From Treponema berlinense (lineage in GTDB: Bacteria > Spirochaetota > Spirochaetia > Treponematales > Treponemataceae): DNA of 64,000 nt. Positions 35,617-44,514 of this stretch are shown in pieces. The DNA lies in assembly GCF_900167025.1 (NCBI RefSeq), contig NZ_FUXC01000002.1, forward strand, positions 124,001-188,000, in the 5' to 3' direction. Positions within the stretch are counted from its first letter, which is position 1; every line of letters starts with the position of its first letter. The notes under the pieces are model-generated. The model was not told the origin of the DNA, made no database searches, and was given only the letters and a program-made list of their open reading frames with translations. Made by a program: the position numbers and the translations under genes.

Positions 35617-36297
35617 TTATTCCACTTTGAGCATTTTATAGCCAATTCCGCGTATTGTTTTTATGTATTCTGCGCCGGCTGTCTGGTCGATTTTTGAGCG
35701 GAGATAGCCCACGTAAACATCGACTGTATTTTCGTCAATAAAATGTCCTTCGCCCCAAACCGAATCAAGAATTTGAGGGCGGGTCAGAACTTTTTCCTGA
35801 TTTTCCATAAAAAATTTGAGCATTAAATATTCGGTTTTTGAAAGATTTAAGTCTGTGTCCGAAAGAGTTACTTTCATGCTGTCAGGAACGAGAATTAGCT
35901 TTCCGTTTTTTAGCTTGGAATTTTTTGAATTTGGAGCAATTGAACGGCGTAAAACCGCACTCATTCTTGCAAGAAGCTCTTCAATTTCAAAAGGCTTTGC
36001 AATGTAGTCGTCGGCTCCTGCGTTTAGACCGTTTACTTTGTCGTAAGTTTCTCCGCGGGCTGTTAAAATTATGACTGGAATGTTTGAACTTTTTCTGATT
36101 CGCCTTAAAACTTCAAGTCCGCTCAATTGAGGAAGCATAATGTCTAAAAGAATAAGATCCGGTTTTTCTTTTTCAAAATTTTCGAGTGCTGTGCGTCCGT
36201 CAAGTGCTGTGCAGGTAGTGTAACCTTCGTGTTTGAGCTCTGCGTTTACAAAGTCAGAAATCCCTGCATCATCTTCTACGATTAGAATTTTTTCCAT
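35617..36297 (-). CDS. OmpR/PhoB-family response regulator
   Basis: 226 residues. Receiver domain with the acidic pair ED (8-9), phosphoacceptor D52 in LILLDIMLP, T in ILTARG and Lys in IAKPFE. The C-terminal winged helix (about 130-226: LNLSKTEYLMLKFFMENQ, VDVYVGYLRSKID, IRGIGYKM) binds DNA. Cognate of the kinase just downstream. No Shine-Dalgarno is obvious. Confidence 0.95.
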   Translation of the reverse strand: MEKILIVEDDAGISDFVNAELKHEGYTTCTALDGRTALENFEKEKPDLILLDIMLPQLSGLEVLRRIRKSSNIPVIILTARGETYDKVNGLNAGADDYIAKPFEIEELLARMSAVLRRSIAPNSKNSKLKNGKLILVPDSMKVTLSDTDLNLSKTEYLMLKFFMENQEKVLTRPQILDSVWGEGHFIDENTVDVYVGYLRSKIDQTAGAEYIKTIRGIGYKMLKVE

Positions 36298-36330
36298 AAT
36301 TAAAAAAATAACCCTTTTTTTAGAAAACCG

Positions 36331-37683
36331 TTACAACTTTTCTTTTGAATGTGCAAGCCTTTTATCTTTGTACATATGTTTGTCTGCAATTTTTACGACT
36401 TCTTCATAGTCGCTGCTGTCTTGAGGACATCTTGCAAAACCTAAGCTTGCCGTAACCTGCATTCTTGCTGTTTCCAGGACAGTTTCGCGCTTTATGGATT
36501 CTTTCAGGCGCTCTATAACTGTTTTTACAAAATTTTCATCATGTTCGCCTGGCAAAATAATTGTAAACTCATCGCCTCCGAGCCTGAACGCGAGGTCGCC
36601 TTCTCGAATACAGTTTGAAATTTTTCGTGCGACGATTGTAAGAATTTTGTCTCCAGTGTCGTGTCCCAAATTGTCGTTTATCATCTTAAAATTGTTTAAA
36701 TCAAGGTAGATAATCGTGTATGGCAATGCCAATTTTTGATATTGCTTTAAAAGTAAAGTAAATTTGCGGGCATTGTAGAGATCTGTAAGAGGATCCATAA
36801 ATGTCAGTTTTTCAAGGTTTTCGTTTCTGTCTTTTGTTGTGACTAAGAATCCAATTAAAATCGAAATGATTACGCAGGTAAAAAAGAGTATTATGCTGAT
36901 TATAAAGAGTCTTGAATGTGAATACCATCCGTTTTTTGGAACTACATAAAGCGCCCAGGAAGATTCTTTTACGTTGAATCTTGTTATTACAGGTTCGATT
37001 AACTCTTCGTCTGTGTTTGAAGAAAGTAAAACTTCTTTATCGTCATAAGGATCAAATTTGTAGAGTTTATAGCTGCAAGGCGGACTTGAATAGTTTAAGT
37101 AATTTAGCGTGTCCTGATCAAACAGGTCGTTTATTTTTATGTAAGCTGTACAAAAACCCCAGAATTCTCCCTGGATTTTTTTTGTTCTAAGAAAGACTGG
37201 ATCTTGAAGAATGAGAATGGGTTCGTTCTTGTCGAAAAAGTAAGGCCCTGACAAATAGGATTTTCGGTTAATTTCTGCAAAATAGGAAAATTTTTTTGTG
37301 TACGGAGAATTGTATAAATCAGGAATAATCTTGTCTTCTGGCATTTGCGGAAAAAACTGGCTTTGTTTTCCTTTTGGCGCCAGTTGAATGCATATTATAG
37401 AAGGGGTTTGAGGAATAAAGGCTGGAATAATATTTTCAAAACCGTTTACGTCTCCGTTGGTTGCCATTATCATTCCTTCGATATTTTCGTTTATGGGAAG
37501 AGCCTTGTCCAGTGAGAAAGTGAATAATGTCGCGGCGGTTTTACTTATTAGTTCACACTGCTGGTGCAGGTGAGTGATTTTTGTATTATGAGCGTATGAA
37601 ACTATAAAAAATGCAGAAACCACTAAGAGAGTAAATGTTACTTTTACCGGAAAAATTATTTTTCCTTCCTTAATCAGAAACAT
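36331..37683 (-). CDS. Membrane-bound diguanylate cyclase
   Basis: 450 residues: TM1 (about 10-30), an extracytoplasmic sensor of about 240 residues (CHASE-like, unassigned), TM2 (about 265-290), then a GGDEF domain. The active-site GGDEF (369-373) is intact, and RxxD (REGD, about 360-363) forms a product-inhibition I-site. It should make c-di-GMP. A TAAAAT -10 lies eight bases before the ATG with no Shine-Dalgarno. It adjoins a two-component system, but the start-to-stop gap (33 bases) leaves open whether they share a transcript. Confidence 0.9.
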   Translation of the reverse strand: MFLIKEGKIIFPVKVTFTLLVVSAFFIVSYAHNTKITHLHQQCELISKTAATLFTFSLDKALPINENIEGMIMATNGDVNGFENIIPAFIPQTPSIICIQLAPKGKQSQFFPQMPEDKIIPDLYNSPYTKKFSYFAEINRKSYLSGPYFFDKNEPILILQDPVFLRTKKIQGEFWGFCTAYIKINDLFDQDTLNYLNYSSPPCSYKLYKFDPYDDKEVLLSSNTDEELIEPVITRFNVKESSWALYVVPKNGWYSHSRLFIISIILFFTCVIISILIGFLVTTKDRNENLEKLTFMDPLTDLYNARKFTLLLKQYQKLALPYTIIYLDLNNFKMINDNLGHDTGDKILTIVARKISNCIREGDLAFRLGGDEFTIILPGEHDENFVKTVIERLKESIKRETVLETARMQVTASLGFARCPQDSSDYEEVVKIADKHMYKDKRLAHSKEKL

Positions 37684-37746
37684 ACAATGTTATTTTAAAA
37701 CGAAAATGGTGTTTTTTCCATTGTTTTTACTAAAATTATTGTTTTT

Positions 37747-37757
37747 TTGCCTTGCAA
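37747..37757 (+). repeat. Small hairpin TTGC-CTT-GCAA near the ABC permease promoter
   Basis: Four-bp stem with a 3-nt loop in the divergent region upstream of the permease. It overlaps the proposed -35 and belongs to the GC-NNN-GC hairpin type. Confidence 0.4.
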
Positions 37758-37779
37758 GGCTTTGTTTAAAAGTTATAAT
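37752..37779 (+). promoter_or_regulatory. Promoter of the ABC permease-ATPase pair
   Basis: TTGCAA (37752-37757), a 16-bp spacer, perfect TATAAT (37774-37779). ATG follows after eight bases. Confidence 0.65.
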
Positions 37780-37787
37780 GAATAATT

Positions 37788-38720
37788 ATGAATATTATAA
37801 GCATCTTTATGGCTATGCAGGGTGCCGTTGCCCAGGGCGTTTTATGGGGCGTTATGACTTTGGGTGTTTACCTTACTTTTAGGGTTTTAAACATTGCAGA
37901 TATGACATGTGATGGTACTTTTGCTCTTGGCGGTTCAGTATGTGCCGTTATGGTAATGAATAATTTTAATCCGTATTTTGCACTTTTGGTCGCATTTTTT
38001 CTTGGACTTTTGGCTGGCGGTATAACAGGTTTTCTTCACACAAAATTGAAAATCCAGGAACTCCTTGCAGGAATTCTCTCAATGACAGCTTTGTATTCTG
38101 TTAATATCAGAATTATGGGACGTTCAAATACACCTTTGCTCGGCGCAGAAACTGTAATGAGCCGTATTCAAAATTTCTTTAACGGAATGACGCCAAATAT
38201 GGCTTCTCTTCTTTCTGGTCTTTTGTTCTGTACTGTACTGATTCTTGTTCTTTACTGGTTCTGTGGAACGGAAATAGGTTCTGCTCTTCGTGCTACCGGA
38301 AATAACGGCAACATGGTTCGTGCCATGGGCGTTGATACCGACAAGATGAAGATTTTGGGACTTATGCTTTCTAACGGACTTATTGCCTTGAGCGGCGGTC
38401 TTGTTGCCCAGTCTCAGGGGTACGGTGATGTTGGAATGGGAACAGGAACTTTGGTTATCGGTCTTGCTTCTATCGTCCTTGGAGAAGCGATTTTTGGCTG
38501 GTTTTCTAAAAAATTGCCGTTCTGGTTTACTCTTATCTCTGTAGTTTTGGGTTCAATTGTCTACAGAATTGTAATTGCTGTTGTTCTTCAGCTTGGATTA
38601 AAATCGAGCGATTTAAAACTTTTGACTTCCATCATCATCACGATTGCGCTTGCAATTCCAATCATAAAGCAGCAGAGTGTAAAATTTTCTGGAAGATTGC
38701 ATAACAGGCAGGGAGCATAA
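37788..38720 (+). CDS. ABC transporter permease (COG4120, TrpY-like)
   Basis: 310 residues with about eight or nine helices, of the branched-chain permease type: GVLWGVMTLGVYLTFRVLN, DMTCDGTFALGGSVCA, LKIQELLAGILSMTALYSVN, GNNGNMVRAMGVDTDKMK (cytoplasmic coupling loop). Partner of the binding protein at 33164 and the ATPase that begins one base after its stop. No Shine-Dalgarno; the start is eight bases from a TATAAT, so it may be leaderless. Confidence 0.9.
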   Translation: MNIISIFMAMQGAVAQGVLWGVMTLGVYLTFRVLNIADMTCDGTFALGGSVCAVMVMNNFNPYFALLVAFFLGLLAGGITGFLHTKLKIQELLAGILSMTALYSVNIRIMGRSNTPLLGAETVMSRIQNFFNGMTPNMASLLSGLLFCTVLILVLYWFCGTEIGSALRATGNNGNMVRAMGVDTDKMKILGLMLSNGLIALSGGLVAQSQGYGDVGMGTGTLVIGLASIVLGEAIFGWFSKKLPFWFTLISVVLGSIVYRIVIAVVLQLGLKSSDLKLLTSIIITIALAIPIIKQQSVKFSGRLHNRQGA

Positions 38721-38721
38721 A

Positions 38722-39519
38722 ATGCTTAAAATTACAAATGTAACAAAAACTTTTAACCCGGGCACAATTACAGAAAAAAAAGCTCTTCTGGGAATTGACC
38801 TTACGCTTGAAGACGGCGATTTTGTGACTGTAATCGGTGGAAATGGAGCAGGAAAATCAACTCTCTTAAACCTGATTGCCGGAGTTCATTCTTGCGATAC
38901 AGGAAAGATCGAACTGAATGGAATTAACATGACAAATATGCCTGAATACCGCCGCGCAAAATATCTGGGACGCGTTTTTCAGGATCCGATGCTTGGCACT
39001 GCCGCAAATATGGAAATTGAAGAAAACCTTGCAATGGCTTTTAGACGTGGAAAGACACGTTCTCTTGCATGGGGAATTAAAAATTCTGAACGCAACCTTT
39101 ATTACGAAAAACTTGAGCTTTTAGGACTTGGTCTTGAAAAACGTATGCACAGCAAGGTCGGCCTTCTTTCCGGCGGTCAAAGACAGGCTCTTACTCTCTT
39201 GATGTCAACTTTGCAAAAGCCGGATTTGCTCCTTTTGGACGAGCATACTGCTGCTCTTGATCCAAAAACTGCTTCCCGCGTTCTTGAACTGACTAAAAAA
39301 TTTATCGAAGAAGATCATTTGACTGCGTTTATGGTTACACACAACATGATGCATGCGATTGAATACGGAAACCGCCTCATTATGATGATGAACGGAAAAA
39401 TTGTTTACGACGTTCGTGGTGAAGAAAAAAAGAACCTTAAGGTTGACGACCTGCTTGCAAAATTCGGTGCTGCCGGAGAAATGAACGACAGGATGATGCT
39501 TGAAAGCAAAGCCTTCTAA
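38722..39519 (+). CDS. ABC transporter ATPase (COG1101, TrpZ-like)
   Basis: 265 residues. Walker A GGNGAGKST, Q-loop RVFQDPMLGT, signature LSGGQRQALTL, Walker B LLLLDEHTAALDPKTA (with the DEHTAALD form seen in this family) and switch His in VTHNMMHA. Energises the importer with the permease it abuts. A strong terminator follows. Confidence 0.94.
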   Translation: MLKITNVTKTFNPGTITEKKALLGIDLTLEDGDFVTVIGGNGAGKSTLLNLIAGVHSCDTGKIELNGINMTNMPEYRRAKYLGRVFQDPMLGTAANMEIEENLAMAFRRGKTRSLAWGIKNSERNLYYEKLELLGLGLEKRMHSKVGLLSGGQRQALTLLMSTLQKPDLLLLDEHTAALDPKTASRVLELTKKFIEEDHLTAFMVTHNMMHAIEYGNRLIMMMNGKIVYDVRGEEKKNLKVDDLLAKFGAAGEMNDRMMLESKAF

Positions 39520-39528
39520 AATTTAATG

Positions 39529-39577
39529 CGGACAAAATTGAAGTCAATTTTTGGCTGTCAATTCTGTCCGTTTTTTT
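39529..39577 (+). terminator. Terminator of the ABC permease-ATPase operon
   Basis: CGGACA (39529-39534) pairs with TGTCCG (39565-39570), with a second arm AATTGA/TCAATT. Nine T's follow. Confidence 0.85.
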
Positions 39578-40546
39578 TTATTTTACATTAGGTGTCGATA
39601 CATAAGTGTCGAGCCATTCAATTGAAATAGCCTGCCACTTTTTTGCCGTTCCTGACGCTCCCATAATTCCAAAACCATGTCCGCTCGCCGGAAATACGTG
39701 AAGTTCTGTGCGGACTCCTGCTTTGCGAAGAGCGGTCCAGTAAGGAATGATGTTGGTTTCTGGATTTACTGATTTATCGTTTATGGCACAGCAAAGCCAG
39801 GCAATAGGATTGTCCTTGCTGACGTTTTTTTCGCAGGAAGCCGCGTCTTTTTGAGCTTGAGTTGCCGATTCTCCAAGCAGATTTTTTTGACTTCCGGAAT
39901 GGGTAAGACCGTCCTGCATTGTAATTACCGGATACATAAGCATTTGAAATGCCGGTTTTGCATTTGTCCATGAACCGTCCGCCAGTTTATCTGCCTTGTC
40001 CTGCATTTTGTAAACTTCGTCGTTATAGCGTTCTGCCAGGCTTCCTGCGACGTGTCCGCCTGCTGAAGAGCCCATTACTCCGAGTTTGTCAGGATTTATG
40101 CCGAATTCTTGAGCACGGGAGCGGATTACGCGCATTGCTCTTTGTGCGTCGGCAAGTGAGACTGTGGAATTGTCTTTGTGCGGATCGTTTGGCGTGCGGT
40201 AGACAAGAACGAAACAAGTGTATCCAGCGTCGTTGTATGCTTTTACATAGTGAACGCCTTCTTTGTCGTAAACTACGCGCTGATACGAGCCTCCCGGAAT
40301 AATTAAAATCCCAGTTTTTTTGTTCTGAGAATCTTTTGACGGCTTGTAGACTTCAAAATAAGGCTGGGTTACGCCGGAAATTATTCTGTCGTGAGTATTT
40401 CCACCTCCGCGCTCTTCGACAGTTTGTTCGATTTTTAGTTTTTCTGAACCCGGGCCTGTTTTTTTAGGCCAAAGCCAGACTTTTTCCTGGGCAAAAATTG
40501 AACTGCAAAGAAAAATTGCAGTTACAGCAGCAAGTGTTTTTTTCAT
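39578..40546 (-). CDS. Secreted alpha/beta-hydrolase (acetylxylan-esterase-like)
   Basis: 322 residues from ATG 40546, which has GGAGG six bases upstream. The open frame begins four codons earlier with TTG inside that site. Signal peptide (about 1-19, AAVTAIFLCSSIFA). Oxyanion motif IIPGGSYQ, nucleophile S161 in GSSAGGH, and catalytic His in ASGHGFG. The WPKKTGPGSEK start resembles gut-bacterial carbohydrate esterases that deacetylate xylan. Activity on plant polymers fits a gut treponeme but is inference. Confidence 0.85.
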   Translation of the reverse strand: MKKTLAAVTAIFLCSSIFAQEKVWLWPKKTGPGSEKLKIEQTVEERGGGNTHDRIISGVTQPYFEVYKPSKDSQNKKTGILIIPGGSYQRVVYDKEGVHYVKAYNDAGYTCFVLVYRTPNDPHKDNSTVSLADAQRAMRVIRSRAQEFGINPDKLGVMGSSAGGHVAGSLAERYNDEVYKMQDKADKLADGSWTNAKPAFQMLMYPVITMQDGLTHSGSQKNLLGESATQAQKDAASCEKNVSKDNPIAWLCCAINDKSVNPETNIIPYWTALRKAGVRTELHVFPASGHGFGIMGASGTAKKWQAISIEWLDTYVSTPNVK

Positions 40547-40595
40547 TTGTTCCTCCAAGACAAATATTGTGTTATATTTATAATATAAGATTATA

Positions 40596-40680
40596 GCCCC
40601 GATTGGAATGGCGCCGCAGGCGTTCGGCTTTGCCGAATGAGCGTGAGCGCAACCATGAAAAGCGGGTTTGACCGAAATTT
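40596..40680. repeat. GC-rich intergenic element (copy F)
   Basis: AGCCCCGAT, then GGCGCCGCAGGCG and TTCGGCTTTGCCGAATGAGCG: a partial relative of copies D and G. The nested palindrome TTCGGC-TTT-GCCGAA (40623-40637) forms a hairpin. Confidence 0.45.
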
Positions 40681-40728
40681 ATGCTCCAAATTTGCATAAA
40701 TTTATCTTTTAAATTCGGGTGGATTTTT

Positions 40729-41289
40729 ATGACGGAAAAAATTCAGGATGCGATTTCGGCTTTTTCGGACAAATTAAAGAGAATTTCGGGCTTTTCGGAT
40801 GCCGTGCTAAAAAAAGATGTTTCGGAAGATGAGATTCTTGAAGAAAAAATCCGGCATAGTGCGCAGGCGTTGCGGTCGAACGTTGTAAATACTTATAGAA
40901 TTTATAAATCGCCTTTTGCAGCCCTCGGTAAAAATTCCAGCCGGGCGGCTTCGATTGAAGAGGACGAGCAGGCGCTTTTTGAAGCTTATTCGCTTTTTGC
41001 CGGCGCAATGGAACTCAATAAAAAAAACGAAGGAAAAAACGCCGCGACTTATATTTCGAGAGTTGAAATTGCTTCTCCTTTAGCCAAGAAAGCCTGTTAT
41101 ACGGTCGGCGGACAGTTTATCTGGCTTTTTTTGTGGTTGTATTTTGAGAAAAATTGCCGTGATTATTTTCCTTATTTTTGTGAACGGGAAAAAAGCTGGG
41201 AGCTGTGTTTTAAAAAGTCTGCTAATTTTTTGTTTGAAGGGCACGAAAAAGAAGTGTTTGAGATTGTAAAACGCGAATTTTATTCATAA
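40729..41289 (+). CDS. Hypothetical cytoplasmic protein
   Basis: 186 residues from ATG 40729; an in-frame ATG at 40681 is rejected because it lies beyond GGTGGA, the likely Shine-Dalgarno. Mostly helical, no signal or membrane segment, with an aromatic stretch (FIWLFLWLYFEKNCRDYFPYF) near 145. No family recognised. It precedes a MATE exporter by ten bases and may be co-transcribed, although that gene also has its own -10. Confidence 0.6.
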   Translation: MTEKIQDAISAFSDKLKRISGFSDAVLKKDVSEDEILEEKIRHSAQALRSNVVNTYRIYKSPFAALGKNSSRAASIEEDEQALFEAYSLFAGAMELNKKNEGKNAATYISRVEIASPLAKKACYTVGGQFIWLFLWLYFEKNCRDYFPYFCEREKSWELCFKKSANFLFEGHEKEVFEIVKREFYS

Positions 41290-41299
41290 TATTGCTGTT

Positions 41300-42646
41300 A
41301 TGACAAAGGATTTGACGGTTGGAAGACCGCTAAAAGTTATTTTTGATTTTGCGGTTCCTGTTTTTTTTGGATATTTGTTTCAGCAGTTTTATAACCTTGT
41401 AGATACGATTATTGTCGGTCAGTTTTTGGGAGTTTCGGCTCTGGCTGCTGTTGGTTCTACAGGTTCGCTCAATTTTATGATTATTGGTTTTTGCATGGGG
41501 CTTTGCTCGGGTTTTGCAATTCCTGTTGCCCAAAAGTTTGGTGCAAAAGATTTTTGCGGAATGAGGCAGTTTGTCTTTAATTCTGCCGTTTTGGGCGGAA
41601 TTTTTGCAATTGTCCTGACTGCGGTTACTGTGATTTTTTGCAGACCTCTTCTGTTGCTCTTAAAAACTCCTGCTGACGTTATTGATGGCGCTTATGACTA
41701 TTTTGTGGTTATTCTGGCTGGAATTCCCGTCGTAATTCTCTACGATCTTCTTTCCGGAATAATCCGCTCTGTTGGCGACAGCAAGACCCCTCTCTATTTT
41801 TTGATTTTTTCTGCGATTTTAAATATTATTCTCGATTTGATTTTTATTGCCTGCTTTGACTGGGGAATTCCCGGTGCTGCATATGCGACCGTAATAAGCC
41901 AGGGAGTTGCCGGAATAATCTGTTTTTTTTATATGCACAGAAAATTTGAAATTTTGAGATTAAATAAGGAAGACAGGATTTTTAGTTCAAAGAGGAGCCT
42001 TAGTCTTCTTGGAACTGGTGTTCCGATGGGGCTTCAATATTCAATTACTGCAATCGGCTCTGTAATTTTGCAGGCTGCTGTCAATGTTCTTGGATCGGTT
42101 TATGTTGCTTCGATTGCAACTGGAGCTAAAATAAATATTTTTTTTGCGACACCTTTTGACGCCTTGGGAACAACAATGGCCACTTATGGCGGACAGAATG
42201 TCGGGGCTGGAAGAACTGAGCGTTTGAATATCGGGCTTTTTAGCGCCTGCCTTATCGGTTTTATTTATTCTGCCTTTGCATTTGTCGTAATGTTTTTTGG
42301 AAGCGAGGCATTGACCAATCTTTTTATGAGCAAAAATGAAGCGCCTGAAGTTATTGCTCTTGTCTGCAAAAATGTGCGCTTGTTTTTGCTTGTAAACAGC
42401 GCCTGTTACGTTCTTTTGGTTCTTGTGAATGTCGTCAGGTTTATGATTCAAGGAATGGGATTTTCGACGGTTGCTGTATTTGCAGGAGCATTTGAGCTTG
42501 TTGGGCGGGGCGTAATTGGAATTGTTTTTATTCCTATGTTTGGTTTTGCCGCTGCCTGCGCTGCAAGTCCGTTGGCCTGGCTTTTGGCGGACAGTTTTTT
42601 GATTCCTGTTTTTTTCTGGTGCTGCAAAAAATTAAAGAAAAAGTAG
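41300..42646 (+). CDS. MATE-family efflux protein
   Basis: 448 residues and 12 predicted helices. Start TKDLTVGRPLKVIFDFAVPV and the FYNLVDTIIVGQFLGVSALAAVG motif are typical of the NorM/DinF MATE group, cation-coupled exporters of drugs or metabolites. GIPGAAYATVISQG in the middle is another family motif. The ATG lacks a Shine-Dalgarno, and CATAAT ends nine bases upstream. The substrate cannot be inferred. Confidence 0.92.
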   Translation: MTKDLTVGRPLKVIFDFAVPVFFGYLFQQFYNLVDTIIVGQFLGVSALAAVGSTGSLNFMIIGFCMGLCSGFAIPVAQKFGAKDFCGMRQFVFNSAVLGGIFAIVLTAVTVIFCRPLLLLLKTPADVIDGAYDYFVVILAGIPVVILYDLLSGIIRSVGDSKTPLYFLIFSAILNIILDLIFIACFDWGIPGAAYATVISQGVAGIICFFYMHRKFEILRLNKEDRIFSSKRSLSLLGTGVPMGLQYSITAIGSVILQAAVNVLGSVYVASIATGAKINIFFATPFDALGTTMATYGGQNVGAGRTERLNIGLFSACLIGFIYSAFAFVVMFFGSEALTNLFMSKNEAPEVIALVCKNVRLFLLVNSACYVLLVLVNVVRFMIQGMGFSTVAVFAGAFELVGRGVIGIVFIPMFGFAAACAASPLAWLLADSFLIPVFFWCCKKLKKK

Positions 42647-42661
42647 ATTTTTTTGTTGTGG

Positions 42662-42691
42662 TTGCCCAGAAGTTCTTATTTTCAGTATAAT
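42662..42691 (+). promoter_or_regulatory. Promoter of gltX
   Basis: TTGCCC (42662-42667), an 18-bp spacer, TATAAT (42686-42691). The leader is about 95 nt. Confidence 0.7.
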
Positions 42692-42718
42692 AGAAAGATA
42701 AAATTGTTTTTTTTAACA

Positions 42719-42753
42719 GCCTGAATGCTGGATTTTGAATTTGGAATTCAGGC
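42719..42753 (+). other. Leader hairpin upstream of gltX
   Basis: GCCTGAAT (42719-42726) and ATTCAGGC (42746-42753) form a perfect 8-bp stem with a 19-nt loop in the gltX 5' leader. No T-run, so not a terminator. No T-box features were found. Confidence 0.5.
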
Positions 42754-42791
42754 GATTATAAAATTCGTTTATTGAATTTAAGAGGAATAAC

Positions 42792-44372
42792 ATGGAAAAC
42801 ATTAAAGAAGTTCGTGTTCGCTACGCTCCGTCTCCGACTGGAATGCAGCATATCGGTGGTGTAAGGACTGCGCTGTTCAATTATCTTTTTGCACGTTCAA
42901 AGGGCGGAAAATTTATTTTGCGTCTTGAAGACACTGACCGCACACGTTACGACGAAAAATACGTAAAAAATCTTTATGATACTCTTGCCTGGCTTGGAAT
43001 TGACTGGGACGAAGGTGGCGATAAGGGCGGTGAATACGGTCCTTATGTTCAGAGCGAACGTTTTGAGCTTTACAAAAAATATGCAAATGAACTGATTGAA
43101 AAAGGCGAGGCTTATTATTGTTTCTGCGACGCTGAGCGCCTTGAAAGAATCCGCAAAATCCAGACTGAAAACAAAATGGCTCCTGGCTATGACAGAAACT
43201 GCCGCCATTTGACAGAAGAAGAAGTTAAAGAAAAACTTGCTTCTGGAGTTCCTCATGTAATCCGCTTAAAGGTTCCGATGGAAGGCGAGACAAAATTCCA
43301 CGACCATATTTTGGGCGACATTGTATGGAAGAACGAGGATATTTCTCCTGACCCGATTTTGCTCAAGTCAGACGGTTTTCCGACTTACCACCTTGCAAAT
43401 ATTGTCGATGACCATTTGATGCAGATTTCGCATGTAATGCGCGCACAGGAATGGATTCCTTCAACTCCTCTCCATGTTCAGATGTACAAGGCTTTTGGCT
43501 GGGAACACCCTGAATTTTGCCATCTTCCAATGGTAAACGGTTCTGACGGAAAAAAACTTTCTAAACGCCACGGTTCAACTTCTCTCAACGAATTCCGCGC
43601 ACGCGGTTATCTGCCTCAGGCAATTATAAACTACGTTGCGCTTTTGGGATGTTCTTACGAAGAAGGAAAAGAGTTTTACACTCTAAAAGAACTTGCGGAA
43701 AAATTTAGCCTTGAACACTTGAATAAGGCTCCTGCTGTTTTTGATTACAAAAAACTCGAATTCTACAATGCAAACTACATCCGCCAGCTTTCGACAGAAG
43801 ACCTTTACAAATGGACATTGCCGTTTATTACTGGAACAGGAGATGCAACTCTCGAAATCAATCCGGAAAATCCGCAGCCAAAACCTAATGTTGGTCCTCA
43901 ATTCTCTGGTGTTGCGCTTGGAGAAGACGGCGAGCCTTACTGCGTTGACAAGTCGATGAATATGACGAGCGCAGACGTAAAAGAAACCTTGATGGGACTT
44001 ATGCCGCTTATTCAGGAAAGATTGAAATTCTTGACCGAAGCTGCTGAAATGGTTCATTTTATGTTTACTGAACCGGCAGTTCCTCCAGCAGATCAGATTA
44101 TTCCAAAAAGAATCGATGCTGCAAAAACTAAGGAAGTTTTGGAAGCTGCTAAAGAATTTGTTGCGGCAGTTTTTGAAACAGACCACGAAGGCGCAGAAAA
44201 TTTTGCAAAGGCGAAGGCAGAAGAGCTTGGAATTAAACTTGGCGACTTTATGATGCCGATTCGTATGGCAGTTACAGGAAGCCGTGTTTCTCCGCCTCTT
44301 ATTGGTTCAATCCACGTTCTTGGAAAAGAGCGCAGCCTTAAGAGAATCGAAAGAACTATTGCAACGCTGTAG
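42792..44372 (+). CDS. gltX: Glutamyl-tRNA synthetase
   Basis: Charges tRNA-Glu. 526 residues, slightly longer than usual. Class I signatures: RYAPSPTGMQHIGG (HIGH equivalent), FILRLEDTDRTR, and KKLSKRHGS (KMSKS equivalent, about 255). Cys-containing YYCFCDAERLE sits in the middle of the catalytic domain. AGAGG precedes ATG. Paired terminators separate it from convergent adhE. Confidence 0.97.
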   Translation: MENIKEVRVRYAPSPTGMQHIGGVRTALFNYLFARSKGGKFILRLEDTDRTRYDEKYVKNLYDTLAWLGIDWDEGGDKGGEYGPYVQSERFELYKKYANELIEKGEAYYCFCDAERLERIRKIQTENKMAPGYDRNCRHLTEEEVKEKLASGVPHVIRLKVPMEGETKFHDHILGDIVWKNEDISPDPILLKSDGFPTYHLANIVDDHLMQISHVMRAQEWIPSTPLHVQMYKAFGWEHPEFCHLPMVNGSDGKKLSKRHGSTSLNEFRARGYLPQAIINYVALLGCSYEEGKEFYTLKELAEKFSLEHLNKAPAVFDYKKLEFYNANYIRQLSTEDLYKWTLPFITGTGDATLEINPENPQPKPNVGPQFSGVALGEDGEPYCVDKSMNMTSADVKETLMGLMPLIQERLKFLTEAAEMVHFMFTEPAVPPADQIIPKRIDAAKTKEVLEAAKEFVAAVFETDHEGAENFAKAKAEELGIKLGDFMMPIRMAVTGSRVSPPLIGSIHVLGKERSLKRIERTIATL

Positions 44373-44393
44373 TTTTTGAAAATATTCTAAAAC

Positions 44394-44443
44394 AAAAAAT
44401 GGTCATTAAATCTGGATAAACAACAGACAAATGGCCATTTTTT
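44394..44443 (+). terminator. First terminator after gltX
   Basis: AAAAATGGTCATT pairs (one G-T) with AATGGCCATTTTT around a 22-nt loop and ends in T's. Confidence 0.7.
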
Positions 44444-44460
44444 GGAAGAAAAAGAGTTTG

Positions 44461-44509
44461 AAAGAGGAAAAGAAACCTTTTGAAAAAAGGTGTCGTTTCC
44501 TCTTTTTTT
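44461..44509. terminator. Second, bidirectional terminator between gltX and adhE
   Basis: AAAGAGGAAA (44461-44470) and TTTCCTCTTT (44496-44505) with an inner ACCTTTT/AAAGGT stem, followed by T's. It is five bases from the adhE stop and may serve both convergent genes. Confidence 0.8.
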
Positions 44510-44514
44510 ATTTT

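Noticed and set aside
42692-42791. T-box or riboswitch upstream of gltX
   Set aside because: The leader is only about 95 nt with one simple stem; no T-box bulge motif or terminator is present.
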